A DNA stretch of 64,000 nt from NCBI RefSeq assembly GCF_001281315.1, contig NZ_CP012479.1, positions 3,720,001-3,784,000 on the forward strand. The letters run 5' to 3'. Below are positions 32,529-41,832 of this stretch, piece after piece. This DNA is from Arthrobacter sp. ERGS1:01. GTDB lineage: Bacteria; Actinomycetota; Actinomycetes; Actinomycetales; Micrococcaceae. The notes beneath the pieces were generated by a model. It made no database searches and was not told the origin of the DNA. It worked only from the letters and a program-made list of their open reading frames with translations. Position 1 is the first letter of the stretch. Each line of letters begins with the position of its first letter. The translations under genes were made by a program, and so were the position numbers.

Positions 32529-33920
32529 GTGGTTCCCGCGATTGAGGTGGTCGACGCGATCGTGGTTGGCATGGGCCCCGGCGGCGAATCCGTCGCCGGG
32601 GAACTGGCCGCCGCCGGGCTCTCCGTGGTGGGGGTGGAGTCCGGGCTGGTGGGCGGGGAATGCCCGTACTTTGGCTGTGTTCCGTCCAAGATGATGATCC
32701 GCGCCGGCAACGCCCTGGCCGAGGCCCGGCGCGTGCCCGGGCTGGCCGGCACCGCAAGCGTGGTCCCCGACTGGGCGCCCGTGGCCGCCCGCATCCGCGA
32801 CGAGGCCACCGACAACTGGGACGACGCAGCCGCGGCGAAACGCTTCACCGACGCCGGCGGGCGGCTGGTGCGCGGCACGGGCCGGCTTACCGGCGTCCGC
32901 CATGTCACCATCACAACGCACGACGGCGGGGAGCTCACCTTCCGCGCCCGCCGCGCCGTGGTGCTCAATCCCGGCACCGACCCGGCCATCCCGTCCGTCC
33001 CCGGCCTGGCCGGCACCCCCTTCTGGACCAACCGGGAGGCGGTGCGGGCCACCCTGGCGCCGGAATCGCTGGCCGTCTGGGGCGCCGGACCCATCGGCAT
33101 GGAGCTGGCGCAGGCGTTCGCCCGCTTCGGCACCAAGGTCACCATGGTGGTTCGCGGCGCGCACCTGGCATCCCGCGAGGAACCGGAGACCGCGGAACTG
33201 CTGGAGCACGTGTTTGCCCGCGAGGGAATCGAGGTGCTGACCAACACCACCATCACCGGCGTGGAGCATTCCGCGGCCGGTTTCACCCTTGCGCTGGACG
33301 GCCCCGGAGCCACCACCCTGGCCGCGGAAAAGTTCCTCGTCGCCACGGGACGCGCCTCCAAACTGGGGAAGCTGGGGCTGGACCAGGCCGGCATCGCCTA
33401 CGACGGCAGGACCCCGCCCGCCGTGGACGACCACCTGCAACTGGGCCACAACCTGTACCTGATCGGCGACGCCGTCGGCGCCGGGGCGTTCACCCACATG
33501 TCGATGTACCACGCGAACATTGTGGCCGGGCACGTGTTGGGCGAGGACCGCGGCACGGCCGAATCCCATGCGGTCCCGCGCGTGACGTTCACGGATCCGG
33601 AGGCGGGCGCCGTCGGATTGACCGAACGCCAGGCCCGAGCCGCCGGTCTCGCGGTCCGCACGGGGTACGTCGAGCTGGCCGATTCCACCCGCGGCTGGAT
33701 CCACAAAAGCGGGAACGACGGCTTCATCAAGGTCATCGAGGACTCCGCCACCGGCGTGCTGGTGGGCGCCACCTCCGTGGGGCCGCACGGCGGGGAAGTG
33801 CTCTCCGCCCTGGCCCTGGCCGTGCACGCCCGCGTCCCTGTGGCCACCCTGAAGACCATGGTCTACGCGTACCCCACCTTCCACCGCGCCATCGAGGCGG
33901 CCGTGCGCGCCATCAAATAA
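32529..33920 (+). CDS. FAD-dependent pyridine nucleotide-disulfide oxidoreductase (Lpd/MerA-like)
   Basis: A 463-residue class I flavoprotein. VVDAIVVGMGPGGESVAGEL is the FAD loop and GGECPYFGCVPSKMM the redox-active CxxxxC. AVWGAGPIGMELAQAFARFG is the NAD(P) loop, and LYLIGDAVGAGAFTHMSMYH the second FAD contact. The C-terminal dimer domain ends YPTFHRAIEAAV and lacks the canonical His-Pro of lipoamide dehydrogenase, so it is probably a relative acting on another disulfide or quinone. The start is uncertain among nearby GTG codons. Confidence 0.88.
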   Translation: MVPAIEVVDAIVVGMGPGGESVAGELAAAGLSVVGVESGLVGGECPYFGCVPSKMMIRAGNALAEARRVPGLAGTASVVPDWAPVAARIRDEATDNWDDAAAAKRFTDAGGRLVRGTGRLTGVRHVTITTHDGGELTFRARRAVVLNPGTDPAIPSVPGLAGTPFWTNREAVRATLAPESLAVWGAGPIGMELAQAFARFGTKVTMVVRGAHLASREEPETAELLEHVFAREGIEVLTNTTITGVEHSAAGFTLALDGPGATTLAAEKFLVATGRASKLGKLGLDQAGIAYDGRTPPAVDDHLQLGHNLYLIGDAVGAGAFTHMSMYHANIVAGHVLGEDRGTAESHAVPRVTFTDPEAGAVGLTERQARAAGLAVRTGYVELADSTRGWIHKSGNDGFIKVIEDSATGVLVGATSVGPHGGEVLSALALAVHARVPVATLKTMVYAYPTFHRAIEAAVRAIK

Positions 33921-33942
33921 CCACAAAGGTACGGGACCTGCC

Positions 33943-34497
33943 ATGGCAAAGTTGATCTACATCGTGAATACCTCACTGGACGGCTATATGGCGGATGAGG
34001 ACGGCCGCATCGACTGGACCAGCCCCAGCGAGGAGGTGTTTCGCTTCATCACCGATCTGGTGCGCCCCGTCGGAACGTACCTGTACGGGCGGCGCCTCTA
34101 CGAAGCCATGGCCGTCTGGGAGACGCTTGACGCCCCGCCCGACTTCCCGCAGGAGCTGGACTTCGCGCAGCTGTGGCGTGGCGCCGACAAGGTGGTCTAC
34201 TCCACCACGCTGGCCGCGGCGGCCACCCCCAGGACCCGGATTGAGCGCACGTTCGACCCCGCCGCCGTCCGGCTAATGAAAGAGGCCACGGGCCCGGACC
34301 TGACGGTGGGCGGCGCGCAGCTGGCGGGCCAGGCCATCGCGGCCGGGCTGGTGGACGAGATCCATCTGGTGGTCACCCCGCATCTGCTGGGCGGCGGAGC
34401 CCCGGCCCTGCCCGCGCACGTCCGCCGCGGGTTGCAGCTGCTGGACCAGCACACCTTCGCCAACGGCACGGTGTATGTCCGCTACGGCATGCTGTGA
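33943..34497 (+). CDS. Dihydrofolate reductase / RibD C-terminal-like protein
   Basis: A 184-residue protein of the RibD_C family: AKLIYIVNTSLDGYMADEDG, LYGRRLYEAMAVWETL, then LTVGGAQLAGQAIAAGLVDE and LVVTPHLLGGGAPAL. It probably binds NADPH; stand-alone members are not true folate enzymes and their substrates are mostly unknown. It follows the flavoprotein by 22 bp on the same strand. Confidence 0.88.
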   Translation: MAKLIYIVNTSLDGYMADEDGRIDWTSPSEEVFRFITDLVRPVGTYLYGRRLYEAMAVWETLDAPPDFPQELDFAQLWRGADKVVYSTTLAAAATPRTRIERTFDPAAVRLMKEATGPDLTVGGAQLAGQAIAAGLVDEIHLVVTPHLLGGGAPALPAHVRRGLQLLDQHTFANGTVYVRYGML

Positions 34498-34530
34498 CCC
34501 TGCGCGGGCAGGTCAGGCGCCGGACTGCTT

Positions 34531-35649
34531 TTAGGCGCCGGCCAGGACCACCCTGCGCACCGCGGCGCTGAGCTGCATGGCCCGGCCTCCCGTGGCGCCT
34601 TCCTCGTTCCAGGCGGGCACGTAGCCAAAGCCGATCCCGTAAAGAGGGTCGGCGAAGCCAAGGGAAGCGTTGGCGCCGTCGTGCCCGAACGCCTCGGCGC
34701 TGCCAAAGTCCATGCGCGGGTTGGGCTTCATGAACGTCAGGGCAAAGGCGCTGGTGTCGCAAAATACCCTGTCCAGGCCCCAGATCTGTTCCTGCGCCAT
34801 GATGGCGATGGTTTCCGGGGTCAGGTAGGCGGGCAGGCCGTCAATGCCCGTGATGGCGCCGGCATAGACGCGGGCCAGGCCGTCTGCAGAGCCCACCCCG
34901 GCGCCGCTGCAACTGCCCGCGGCCCGGACGCTGCGAATGTTGGGCAGCTCCAGCAGCTGGCCGGCCTGGACGTTGCCGGACATGCCGGCGATGGAGCCCG
35001 GATCCACAAAGCCCGCGGCCGGGGAGTCGACGTACTTCACGGGGCGGAAGCGCGGTTCCTCGGATTCGGGCAGGCCCAGGAACATGTCGGCCGCGTACGG
35101 CACCCGGATGCGCCGGTTGTACATGTCCTGCAGCCGCTCCCCCGTGACCCGGCGGCACAGCTCCTCCAGGAACACCCCCATGGTCAGGGCGTGGTAGCCA
35201 AAGGTGCCGCTGCCCGGATGCCACTGCGGCGCCATGTCGGCAAGCCTTTCGGCCACGGCCGGGAGGTCGTTATAGTCCTCCATGGCGAAGCCGCCCTGCA
35301 CGCCCACCAGGCCGGCCTGGTGCGAGAGCAGCTGGCGAACCGTGATGCCACCCTTGCCGTGGCGGGCAAATTCGGGCCAGTACGTTGCCACCGCGGCGTC
35401 GACGTCGATCAGGCCGTCCTGGACCAGCAGGCTGAAGGCGAGCGCCGAGACGCCCTTGGAGCAGGAGAACACGCCCGTCAGGGAGTCGGCGGCCGAGTCC
35501 GGCCCGCCCACCAGGTCCACCACCTTCACGCCGTGGCGGTAAACGGCAAGCTGCGCGCTGTAGCCGGGATCGGCGTCGAGCATGGCGTCGAAGGTCTCGC
35601 GGATGGGGGCGAACTGGGGTGTGGTGAAGCCTGCGGCAAGTGAAGTCAT
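34531..35649 (-). CDS. Serine hydrolase, beta-lactamase class C / EstB-like
   Basis: A 372-residue protein without a signal peptide. GVFSCSKGVSALAFSLLVQD supplies the Ser-x-x-Lys nucleophile motif (about residue 63) and FGYHALTMGVFLEELCRRVT the Tyr of the second motif. Such cytoplasmic EstB-type enzymes are esterases and not antibiotic-resistance beta-lactamases. It is 35 bp after the ABC exporter on the same strand and may belong to the unit starting at GH92. Confidence 0.87.
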   Translation of the reverse strand: MTSLAAGFTTPQFAPIRETFDAMLDADPGYSAQLAVYRHGVKVVDLVGGPDSAADSLTGVFSCSKGVSALAFSLLVQDGLIDVDAAVATYWPEFARHGKGGITVRQLLSHQAGLVGVQGGFAMEDYNDLPAVAERLADMAPQWHPGSGTFGYHALTMGVFLEELCRRVTGERLQDMYNRRIRVPYAADMFLGLPESEEPRFRPVKYVDSPAAGFVDPGSIAGMSGNVQAGQLLELPNIRSVRAAGSCSGAGVGSADGLARVYAGAITGIDGLPAYLTPETIAIMAQEQIWGLDRVFCDTSAFALTFMKPNPRMDFGSAEAFGHDGANASLGFADPLYGIGFGYVPAWNEEGATGGRAMQLSAAVRRVVLAGA

Positions 35650-35684
35650 GACTCCACCCTAAGATCCGCCGGCCCGGGTTCCGT

Positions 35685-37427
35685 TCATGCGGTCAGTTGT
35701 TCGGCAAAGATTTCGCTGAACCGGCCCGAATCGTCCATAAGTTCCTCGTACGATCCCTGCTGGACCACGGCGCCGTCGTCGATCACGTAGATCCTGTCCA
35801 TGCCCTTCAGCGTCCAGGCCCGGTGCGAGACGACGATGGTGATCCTGTCGTGCCGGGTGCGCTGGAGTTCGTTGAAGATCTCCTGTTCGGCCTCGGCGTC
35901 GATGGCCGACGTCGGCTCGTCCAGCACCCAGATGGCGGGGTTGCGCAGGTAGATCCGGGCCAGGGCCAGGCGTTGCCACTGGCCGCCGGAGACACCCAAA
36001 CCGCCCCACTGTTCGCCCAACTGGGTGTCGAGCCCGTCCGGGAACTTCCGCACCAGCTCGGCGGCACGGGCCGATTCCAGGGCGGCCCACACTTCCTCGT
36101 CCGATACATCGGTGCGCGGTGTGCCCAGGCAGATCGATTCACGGACCGTCATCTCGTAACGGCCAAACTCCTGGGTCAGCAGGCCGAAGTGGCCCAACCA
36201 GGCGTCCTCAGACAGTTCGGCCTGGGTCCGGCCGTCAATGGACACCGTGCCGTCGGAGAGTTCGGCAAGTCCCAGCAGCGCGTTCACGGTGGTGGTCTTT
36301 CCGGCGCCGTTGACGCCCACCAGGGCAATGATTTCGCCGTTCCGGGCCTCCACCGTGATACCGCGCAGCGAGTCGTCGTCGGCGCCCGAATAGCGGTGCC
36401 GCAGGTCCCGCCCCATCAGGTGGCCGGCGGTCGGGACAATGACCTGCCGCTGCCTCGCGCGGCTGTCCCCGGCGGCGAAGAACACTCGAACTTCCTCACT
36501 TTGCGGTGAGTTTTGTACAGTGTCTCCCAGGGAGTATGCCGCAGCACCCACCGAGCCCATGGCGGCCATGACGCCGTACACGCCGGCCACGGCGTCGGGG
36601 CCGTAGTCCAGCCCGACCACCACGGCCCCCATGGCACACACCAGCAGCACGGTGGAAATGATGCCGATGATCCAGTCGTGGGCGATCATGGCCTTGGACA
36701 TCTTGTCCCGCACCACAACCACTTCGCGCCATTTCTCCTCCACCATGTCGGCGACGCGATCGCTGGTGCCCAGCCCGGAAAGTTCGGTGGCCGTCTTCTC
36801 CCGCACCAATAAATCGCGCAGGTAGCGTTCCCGGCCAAACAGCTTGCCGAGGCCCTCCCACATGCCAACCTGGACCTTGCCCAGGATTTTCGCGGACACC
36901 AGGGGCGGAACCAAGACCAGGATGACCAGCAGACCCGCCAGCTTGCTGAACGCAAAGAGCGTGATGACCACGCCCACCACGGCCAGCGTCTGCTCCAGGA
37001 CGCCGGCCACCAGCACCTCAAACTGGTAGCTCACCTGCTCGGAAATCGCCCGGTTGTGCTTTTCAATGGCCGTGGTGGTGGCCGGTTTCACGAGCTCCGA
37101 GGGGCGCATGCGGGCAATCCGGCGCGCCAACCGGGTCTGGAGGGCGGCGGACGACCGGGTCATGGCCATGGAACGGATGTTGGCGCAGGAGACCCGCACC
37201 GGCCCGCTCAGACCGACGATGAGCACCACCCACAGCAACGGCACCATGACTTCGCCCAGCCCGTTGGCGCCCGTGAGGGAATTGACCAGTGCGGCAATCG
37301 CCAGCACCTGCGCGGCCGGAATCGCGGCCATGACCAGCGACAGCGCTATGGTGATCACGGTCCGCCCCGGCGACGCCGCATACGTCTGACTGAGAATGAA
37401 CCAGGAACTGCGCAAATACGTTTTCAT
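35685..37427 (-). CDS. ABC exporter, fused permease and ATPase
   Basis: A 580-residue half-exporter. Spans lie at about 25-320. ATPase motifs are VGVNGAGKTTTVNALLGL (Walker A, about 375), VSGGQWQRLALARIYLRNP (signature with Trp in place of the usual Gln/Arg) and WVLDEPTSAIDAEAEQ (Walker B). VNGAGKTT and the weak conservation with the exporter at 14.7-16.6 kb suggest the peptide/lantibiotic-exporter-like branch. Starts at 37427 or 37439; GGGGGA favours 37427. It lies 34 bp downstream of GH92 on the same strand. Confidence 0.85.
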   Translation of the reverse strand: MKTYLRSSWFILSQTYAASPGRTVITIALSLVMAAIPAAQVLAIAALVNSLTGANGLGEVMVPLLWVVLIVGLSGPVRVSCANIRSMAMTRSSAALQTRLARRIARMRPSELVKPATTTAIEKHNRAISEQVSYQFEVLVAGVLEQTLAVVGVVITLFAFSKLAGLLVILVLVPPLVSAKILGKVQVGMWEGLGKLFGRERYLRDLLVREKTATELSGLGTSDRVADMVEEKWREVVVVRDKMSKAMIAHDWIIGIISTVLLVCAMGAVVVGLDYGPDAVAGVYGVMAAMGSVGAAAYSLGDTVQNSPQSEEVRVFFAAGDSRARQRQVIVPTAGHLMGRDLRHRYSGADDDSLRGITVEARNGEIIALVGVNGAGKTTTVNALLGLAELSDGTVSIDGRTQAELSEDAWLGHFGLLTQEFGRYEMTVRESICLGTPRTDVSDEEVWAALESARAAELVRKFPDGLDTQLGEQWGGLGVSGGQWQRLALARIYLRNPAIWVLDEPTSAIDAEAEQEIFNELQRTRHDRITIVVSHRAWTLKGMDRIYVIDDGAVVQQGSYEELMDDSGRFSEIFAEQLTA

Positions 37428-37461
37428 CAAATCCCCCATTGATAGTGCAAAACCAGTGCGT

Positions 37462-40400
37462 TTACAGCCCGGCGAAGAGCTCCAGCTGGTACAGCGTTGC
37501 CGCGCCCGCCACGCGCAGCCGGTAGCTTGCAAAATCAGCGTCGGGCAGCTGGAACGGCCGGGTTTGGCGCTCCCACCGGAACGTTTCGCCGCTGCGTGAA
37601 TCAAGCACGCTCCAGGCGTCGCCGTCGTTGGAGCCCTCCAGGACCCAGTCCGTCAGTTCGGGCCCGGCCGTGACCGTGTACAGGGACACCGCGGTGGGGG
37701 CGTCGAAGGCATAGGCCGCCCAGCCGCCGTCGGGCATCGAAAGGGCGTCGGCGGAGGTGTTGTTGAACAGCAATTCCGCGCCGCTCACGCTCGCACTGAA
37801 GGCGCCGCCCGGGCTGGTGAGGTCCGACGTCGGTGCCCGGCTTGCGCCCGGCGCGTCAAGTGACGGCGGGGCTTCCCCGGGGGCGGATCCCCAGGCGGAC
37901 GGTTCGGCGCCCATGACGAATTCCAGCGTGCCGCCGGCGGCCAGGGTGGCGTGGTCGATGAACGTGCTCTCCCACGGGGCACCGTTGACGCTCAGCGACT
38001 GGATGTAGACGTTCCCGGCGCCGTGGTTCAGCGACTTGATGCCGATCGTGGTGCCCGTGGCGAGCCGGACCGTGGCGGATTCGTAGAGCGGGGAGGTGAT
38101 AATGAAGCCGCCCGAGGCCAGGCTCAGCGGGTAGAAGCCGAGTGCGGCAAAGACGTACCAGGCGGACATTTCGCCGTTGTCCTCATCCCCCGGGTAGCCC
38201 TGGCCGATCTCGCTGCCGGTGAAGAGCCGGGCCACGGATTCGCGGGTGATCGCCTGGAGCTTGTGCGGGGCGTCGGTGAACGCGTACATGAACGGGGCAT
38301 GGTGGGCCGGCTGGTTGGAGATGCCGAACATGCCCATGCGGATGTTGCGGGCCTCGACCATCTCGTGGATGACGTCCCAGTAGGAGCCCTTGAATTCGTG
38401 CCGGGCGGTTTCCGGGGTGCCGAAGTATGCGTCGAGCTTCGCCTCAAGCCCCTTGCGCCCGCCGTACAGTTCGGCCAGGCCGGCACCGTCCTGCGGCACG
38501 CTGAAGGCCATGCCCCAGGCGTTGGTTTCGGTGTAGTCGTGGCCCCACACGCGGGGGTCGAAGGTGTCGGGGGTGTGGCTGAAGGCGCCGGCGCTGTCGC
38601 GGCCCTGGAAGAAGTCCACGGCCGGGTCGAACAGCAGCCGGTAGCCGCGGGCCCGGTTCGCGAAGTAGGCGGCATTGGCGGCGTATTCGGCCCGGCGCGG
38701 ATCAGTCACCGAGGCGCGCTCCAGCAGCAGTTCGGAGTACCGGGCCACGCCGTAGTCGCTGATGGCGTTTTCCAGCGACCAGGACATGGCCTCGTGCGTG
38801 GCGTCGCTGGGGATGTAGCCGGCAAAGATGCCCACGTCCAGGCCCTTGCGGCCCACGGCGGAGGCGTCCGAGGGTACGGTGGCGTTGCGCAGCGCCGAAT
38901 CGTAGGCCTCGGCCAGGTCAAAGTTGCCCACGCCGTTGATGGCGGCGTCGGCAAACACCAGGTCGCTGCTGGTGCCCACCATGCAGTCCGAGTAGCCGGG
39001 GGCCGACCAGCGCGGGGTCCAGCCGCCGTCGCGGTAGTGCTCCACGAATCCGTCCAGCATGTTCCCGGCCTGCTCGGGGTCCAGCAGGCACAAGGCGGGC
39101 CACTCCGTGCGGTAGGTGTCCCAGAAACCGTTGTTCACGTACGTGCTGCCGGGGTTGATCTGTGCCCCCGTGAATTCGCTGCCATGGGCGTCCGCGGGCT
39201 TGAGGAAGCTGGCGTACTGCCATTTCGGCTCCGTTGCCGTGCCGGCGTTTTCGGCTGCGGAATTCGGGTAGAGGAACATTCGGTACAGATTGGAGTACAG
39301 CGTGGTGAGCTGGTCGGCGCTGGCGCCCTGGACCGCAATTACGCCCAACCTGTCATCCCACAGCTGTTGGGCGCGGGCGGAAACCTCGTCCACGGTGTCC
39401 CCGGCCGGGATTTCCAGTTCCAGGCTGTGGCGGGCCTGGGCGATGCCGATGAAGGACGTGGCCGCCCTGACGTTGACCGTCCTGTCCCCGCCGAGGGCGA
39501 ACCGGACCCAGCCGGCAACGTCACCGTGGCCGCCGTTGCGCATGCCGGAGTCCGTCACGGGCCGGTCGGCGGTGGCGTAGAAGTACATGCGCAGGGCCGT
39601 GGAGTTTTCGCTGCCGTCCACGTAGCCGCTGAGCACGGGCAGGCCGTCGCTGGTTGTGGTGATGGTCAGCGAGCCGTTGTTGTCCAACTGGTCCAACAGC
39701 AAGGTGGCGTCCTCGCCGGGGTACTCAAAGCGCAGCGCGACGGCGTGGTCGGTGGGCGCCGCCGTGGCCACAAGGCCGTTGTCGAGGGCCACGCGGTAGC
39801 GGTGCGCCGTGGCTTCCTCGTTCGCGTGCCGGAACGTGAGCGCGCGGGCGGCGGGGTCGGCGTTGGGAGTGCCGGCGGAGCTGCCGGGCATGAACTGCAG
39901 CACGCTGTAGTCGTTCATCCACGGGCTGGGCTGGTGGGAAATGCTCAAGGCCTGCAATGCGCTGACGCCGGGCGCGACGTCGTGCTGGTGGTAGGCGTAC
40001 ACCCACTGGGTGGTGCGGGCGTCCGTGCACGGGGTGAGGAAGTTGAAGCCGTACGGCACGGCGGTGGCGGGCAGGGTGTTGCCGCGCGATACGCCGCCGG
40101 AGGAGTGCGTGCCGCGCGTGGTCAGCACGTGCTCGCTGGGGCGCCGGTGCTCCGGCGGGGCAGCCACGGTGCGCAGTTCGACGTCGTCGAGCCAGCCTTC
40201 CAGCGTGGCGTCCACCAGCTCCGCGGGCAGGTGCACGGCGGCCTCGATGGCGGTCACGGTGCGTCCGGCCAGCGGGGACAGATCGATCGTGCGGATGTTC
40301 CACTGGTCGGGAACCAGCCCCTTGGACTCCCCCTGCGCCCGGGCGGAGGCGCCGAAACCGTATTGATCCGCCAGAGCAGTGTCCGAAAGCCGGGCGCCGT

Positions 40401-40680
40401 CGTCCAGGACGAGGTCGACGGCGGCCGCACAGGCCCCGTAGCCGGCCGCGGGGTGGGAATCGTTTCCGGCAAACGCCGGAAAGATGAAGTAACTGAGAGT
40501 GCTGCCCGGGCCAATCACATGCGATTCCTCGCGCAGGACGGCGCGTTCCACGCGGTCCACCTTGTTCGCGGCCGGATCCGCCGCGGAAACGGCGTACCGC
40601 CAGGGGGTGGAGGTGCGCATGCCCTGGTCCGGGCGGGAGCTGGGGGCAAGGGACGGGCCTGTGTGGGGCAGCAATTCCAT
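37462..40680 (-). CDS. GH92 alpha-mannosidase with C-terminal discoidin-like domain
   Basis: A 1072-residue glycoside hydrolase. The N-terminal beta domain (about 60-290) is followed by the (alpha/alpha)6 catalytic domain with FWDTYRTEWPALCLLDPEQA, DCMVGTSSDLVFADAAING and, near residue 840, GDEDNGEMSAWYVFAALGFY, all hallmarks of GH92. The family makes Ca2+-dependent inverting exo-alpha-mannosidases acting on alpha-1,2/1,3/1,4/1,6 linkages of N-glycans. The last 120 residues resemble an F5/8 type C (CBM32-like) module (WVLEGSNDGDAWSVLDSRSG). No signal peptide, so cytoplasmic. ATG 40680 follows AGGA. Divergent from GH18. Confidence 0.93.
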   Translation of the reverse strand: MELLPHTGPSLAPSSRPDQGMRTSTPWRYAVSAADPAANKVDRVERAVLREESHVIGPGSTLSYFIFPAFAGNDSHPAAGYGACAAAVDLVLDDGARLSDTALADQYGFGASARAQGESKGLVPDQWNIRTIDLSPLAGRTVTAIEAAVHLPAELVDATLEGWLDDVELRTVAAPPEHRRPSEHVLTTRGTHSSGGVSRGNTLPATAVPYGFNFLTPCTDARTTQWVYAYHQHDVAPGVSALQALSISHQPSPWMNDYSVLQFMPGSSAGTPNADPAARALTFRHANEEATAHRYRVALDNGLVATAAPTDHAVALRFEYPGEDATLLLDQLDNNGSLTITTTSDGLPVLSGYVDGSENSTALRMYFYATADRPVTDSGMRNGGHGDVAGWVRFALGGDRTVNVRAATSFIGIAQARHSLELEIPAGDTVDEVSARAQQLWDDRLGVIAVQGASADQLTTLYSNLYRMFLYPNSAAENAGTATEPKWQYASFLKPADAHGSEFTGAQINPGSTYVNNGFWDTYRTEWPALCLLDPEQAGNMLDGFVEHYRDGGWTPRWSAPGYSDCMVGTSSDLVFADAAINGVGNFDLAEAYDSALRNATVPSDASAVGRKGLDVGIFAGYIPSDATHEAMSWSLENAISDYGVARYSELLLERASVTDPRRAEYAANAAYFANRARGYRLLFDPAVDFFQGRDSAGAFSHTPDTFDPRVWGHDYTETNAWGMAFSVPQDGAGLAELYGGRKGLEAKLDAYFGTPETARHEFKGSYWDVIHEMVEARNIRMGMFGISNQPAHHAPFMYAFTDAPHKLQAITRESVARLFTGSEIGQGYPGDEDNGEMSAWYVFAALGFYPLSLASGGFIITSPLYESATVRLATGTTIGIKSLNHGAGNVYIQSLSVNGAPWESTFIDHATLAAGGTLEFVMGAEPSAWGSAPGEAPPSLDAPGASRAPTSDLTSPGGAFSASVSGAELLFNNTSADALSMPDGGWAAYAFDAPTAVSLYTVTAGPELTDWVLEGSNDGDAWSVLDSRSGETFRWERQTRPFQLPDADFASYRLRVAGAATLYQLELFAGL

Positions 40681-40782
40681 GGGATTCCTAGGGGGAGGCA
40701 TGTGCGTCGAAGGTGGCGGGAGGGCGGTGCCGCGTCCCGTCACAACAGTGGGCGCTAAGTGTGATGTGCAACATAAACATCC

Positions 40783-40806
40783 TATACTTAAGCGCATTAG
40801 TTGCGC
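40783..40806 (+). promoter_or_regulatory. Candidate GH18 promoter -10 with LacI-type operator
   Basis: TATACT (40783-40788) is a good -10. The motif CTTAAGCGCATTAG (40787-40800) overlaps its end and differs by one base from the site at the lacI promoter. A further inverted repeat GCGCA-TTAGT-TGCGC spans 40792-40806. The region lies between divergent GH92 and GH18, so one repressor could control both. Confidence 0.6.
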
Positions 40807-40853
40807 ATCCGAAAACCCGGATGACACACCATCTTGCGCAAAGGAATATGCAC

Positions 40854-41726
40854 ATGACAGCTCTGCCCCAGGACCCGGCCGCCCCCGCCCGCGTGGTGGT
40901 CTACTACCAGACACACCATGTTGACGGCACCCTGGTCTCGCCCGTGGAGCTGGTGCGCCGGAGCCCGTCGCTGACGGCGATCATCGTTGGCGCCATCCAC
41001 GTCAATGCCGAGCCCGGGGACATCACGCTCAACGACGATCCCGCGGACCATCCCGGGAACGATTCGATGTGGGCCGAGCTGGCTGCCGTGCAGGAACAGG
41101 GCGTTGCGGTGATCGGCATGCTCGGCGGCGCTGCGATGGGCAGCTTTGAACGGCTGGAGCCGGCAAACTTTGCCACGTATTACCCGCACCTGCGCGAGCT
41201 GGTCACCAAGTACCGCCTCAACGGCCTGGACCTGGACGTCGAGGAGGACATGAGCCTCGAAGGTGCCCAACACCTGATCGAGGCGCTGCGCGCCGACTTT
41301 GGCCCGGACTTCCTGATCACGCTGGCCCCCGTGGCCACGGCCCTGTCAGGCGGCGGCAACCTCTCCGGCTTCGACTACGAGGAGCTGTTCAAGAGCCACG
41401 GGGCGGAAATCGCGTGGATGAACACACAGTTCTACTGCGGCTGGGGCGTCCTCGACGGCACGGGCGAATACGACGCCATCATCTCCCGCGGCGTCTTCCC
41501 GGCGTCGAAGGTGGTTGCCGGCACCACCACGCACCCCATGCACGGCAAGGGATACGTGGAGCCCGCGGTATTGAACGAAACCGTGGCCTCACTGGCCGCC
41601 AAGTACCCCGACTTTGGCGGCATGTCCGCCTGGGAGTACTTCAACTCCGAGCCCGGCGGCGTCGCAGCCCCGTGGGAGTGGGCGCAATCCATGGCTGCGG
41701 CCATGCAGCGCGGCCGCACAGCGTAA
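40854..41726 (+). CDS. GH18 family, endo-beta-N-acetylglucosaminidase-like
   Basis: A 290-residue single-domain TIM barrel. ARVVVYYQTHHVDGTLVSPV is the first strand; KYRLNGLDLDVEEDMSLEGA carries the GH18 DxDxE motif (Asp126, Asp128, catalytic Glu130); AWMNTQFYCGWG holds a substrate-binding Tyr region. The GLDLDVEEDM form and short length resemble ENGases of the EndoS/EndoBT type, which cut the GlcNAc-GlcNAc core of N-glycans, more than chitinases. There is no signal peptide or binding module, so it is cytoplasmic. AAGGA eight bases before ATG 40854 fixes the start. Confidence 0.85.
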   Translation: MTALPQDPAAPARVVVYYQTHHVDGTLVSPVELVRRSPSLTAIIVGAIHVNAEPGDITLNDDPADHPGNDSMWAELAAVQEQGVAVIGMLGGAAMGSFERLEPANFATYYPHLRELVTKYRLNGLDLDVEEDMSLEGAQHLIEALRADFGPDFLITLAPVATALSGGGNLSGFDYEELFKSHGAEIAWMNTQFYCGWGVLDGTGEYDAIISRGVFPASKVVAGTTTHPMHGKGYVEPAVLNETVASLAAKYPDFGGMSAWEYFNSEPGGVAAPWEWAQSMAAAMQRGRTA

Positions 41727-41727
41727 C

Positions 41728-41805
41728 CCGGCGGTCGAACAACCACCGGCGGTCGAGCAACCCCCGGTGGTCGAGCAAGCCCCGGTGGTCGACCTTGTCG
41801 AGACC
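41728..41805. repeat. Tandem degenerate copies of the dispersed repeat
   Basis: Three truncated units (CGGCGGTCGAACAACCA, CGGCGGTCGAGCAACCC, CGGTGGTCGAGCAAGCC), then one more complete copy ending in CTTGTCGAGACC, follow the GH18 stop directly. A broken kinase gene begins 28 bp later. Confidence 0.75.
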
Positions 41806-41832
41806 CGGCCCGCAGCCACCCAAAGGAGAACC

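Noticed and set aside
32529-32575. GAGGTGGT...GAGGTGGTCGACGCGATCG resembling the dispersed repeat
   Set aside because: Only GGTGGTCGA is shared; the CTGTCGAGACC half is missing, and the sequence encodes the normal N-terminus of the flavoprotein.
34531-35649. Beta-lactamase-like gene as an antibiotic-resistance determinant
   Set aside because: No signal peptide, and the motif set is that of EstB-type esterases; a resistance role is not supported.
37951-40758. A plus-strand open frame of 935 codons opposite GH92
   Set aside because: Low-complexity Gly/Val/Arg composition and complete overlap with the well-supported GH92 coding sequence; no ribosome site.
41728-41805. Short tandem units that might be a CRISPR array
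   Set aside because: Units are contiguous without unique spacers and match the dispersed palindrome; no cas genes are present.
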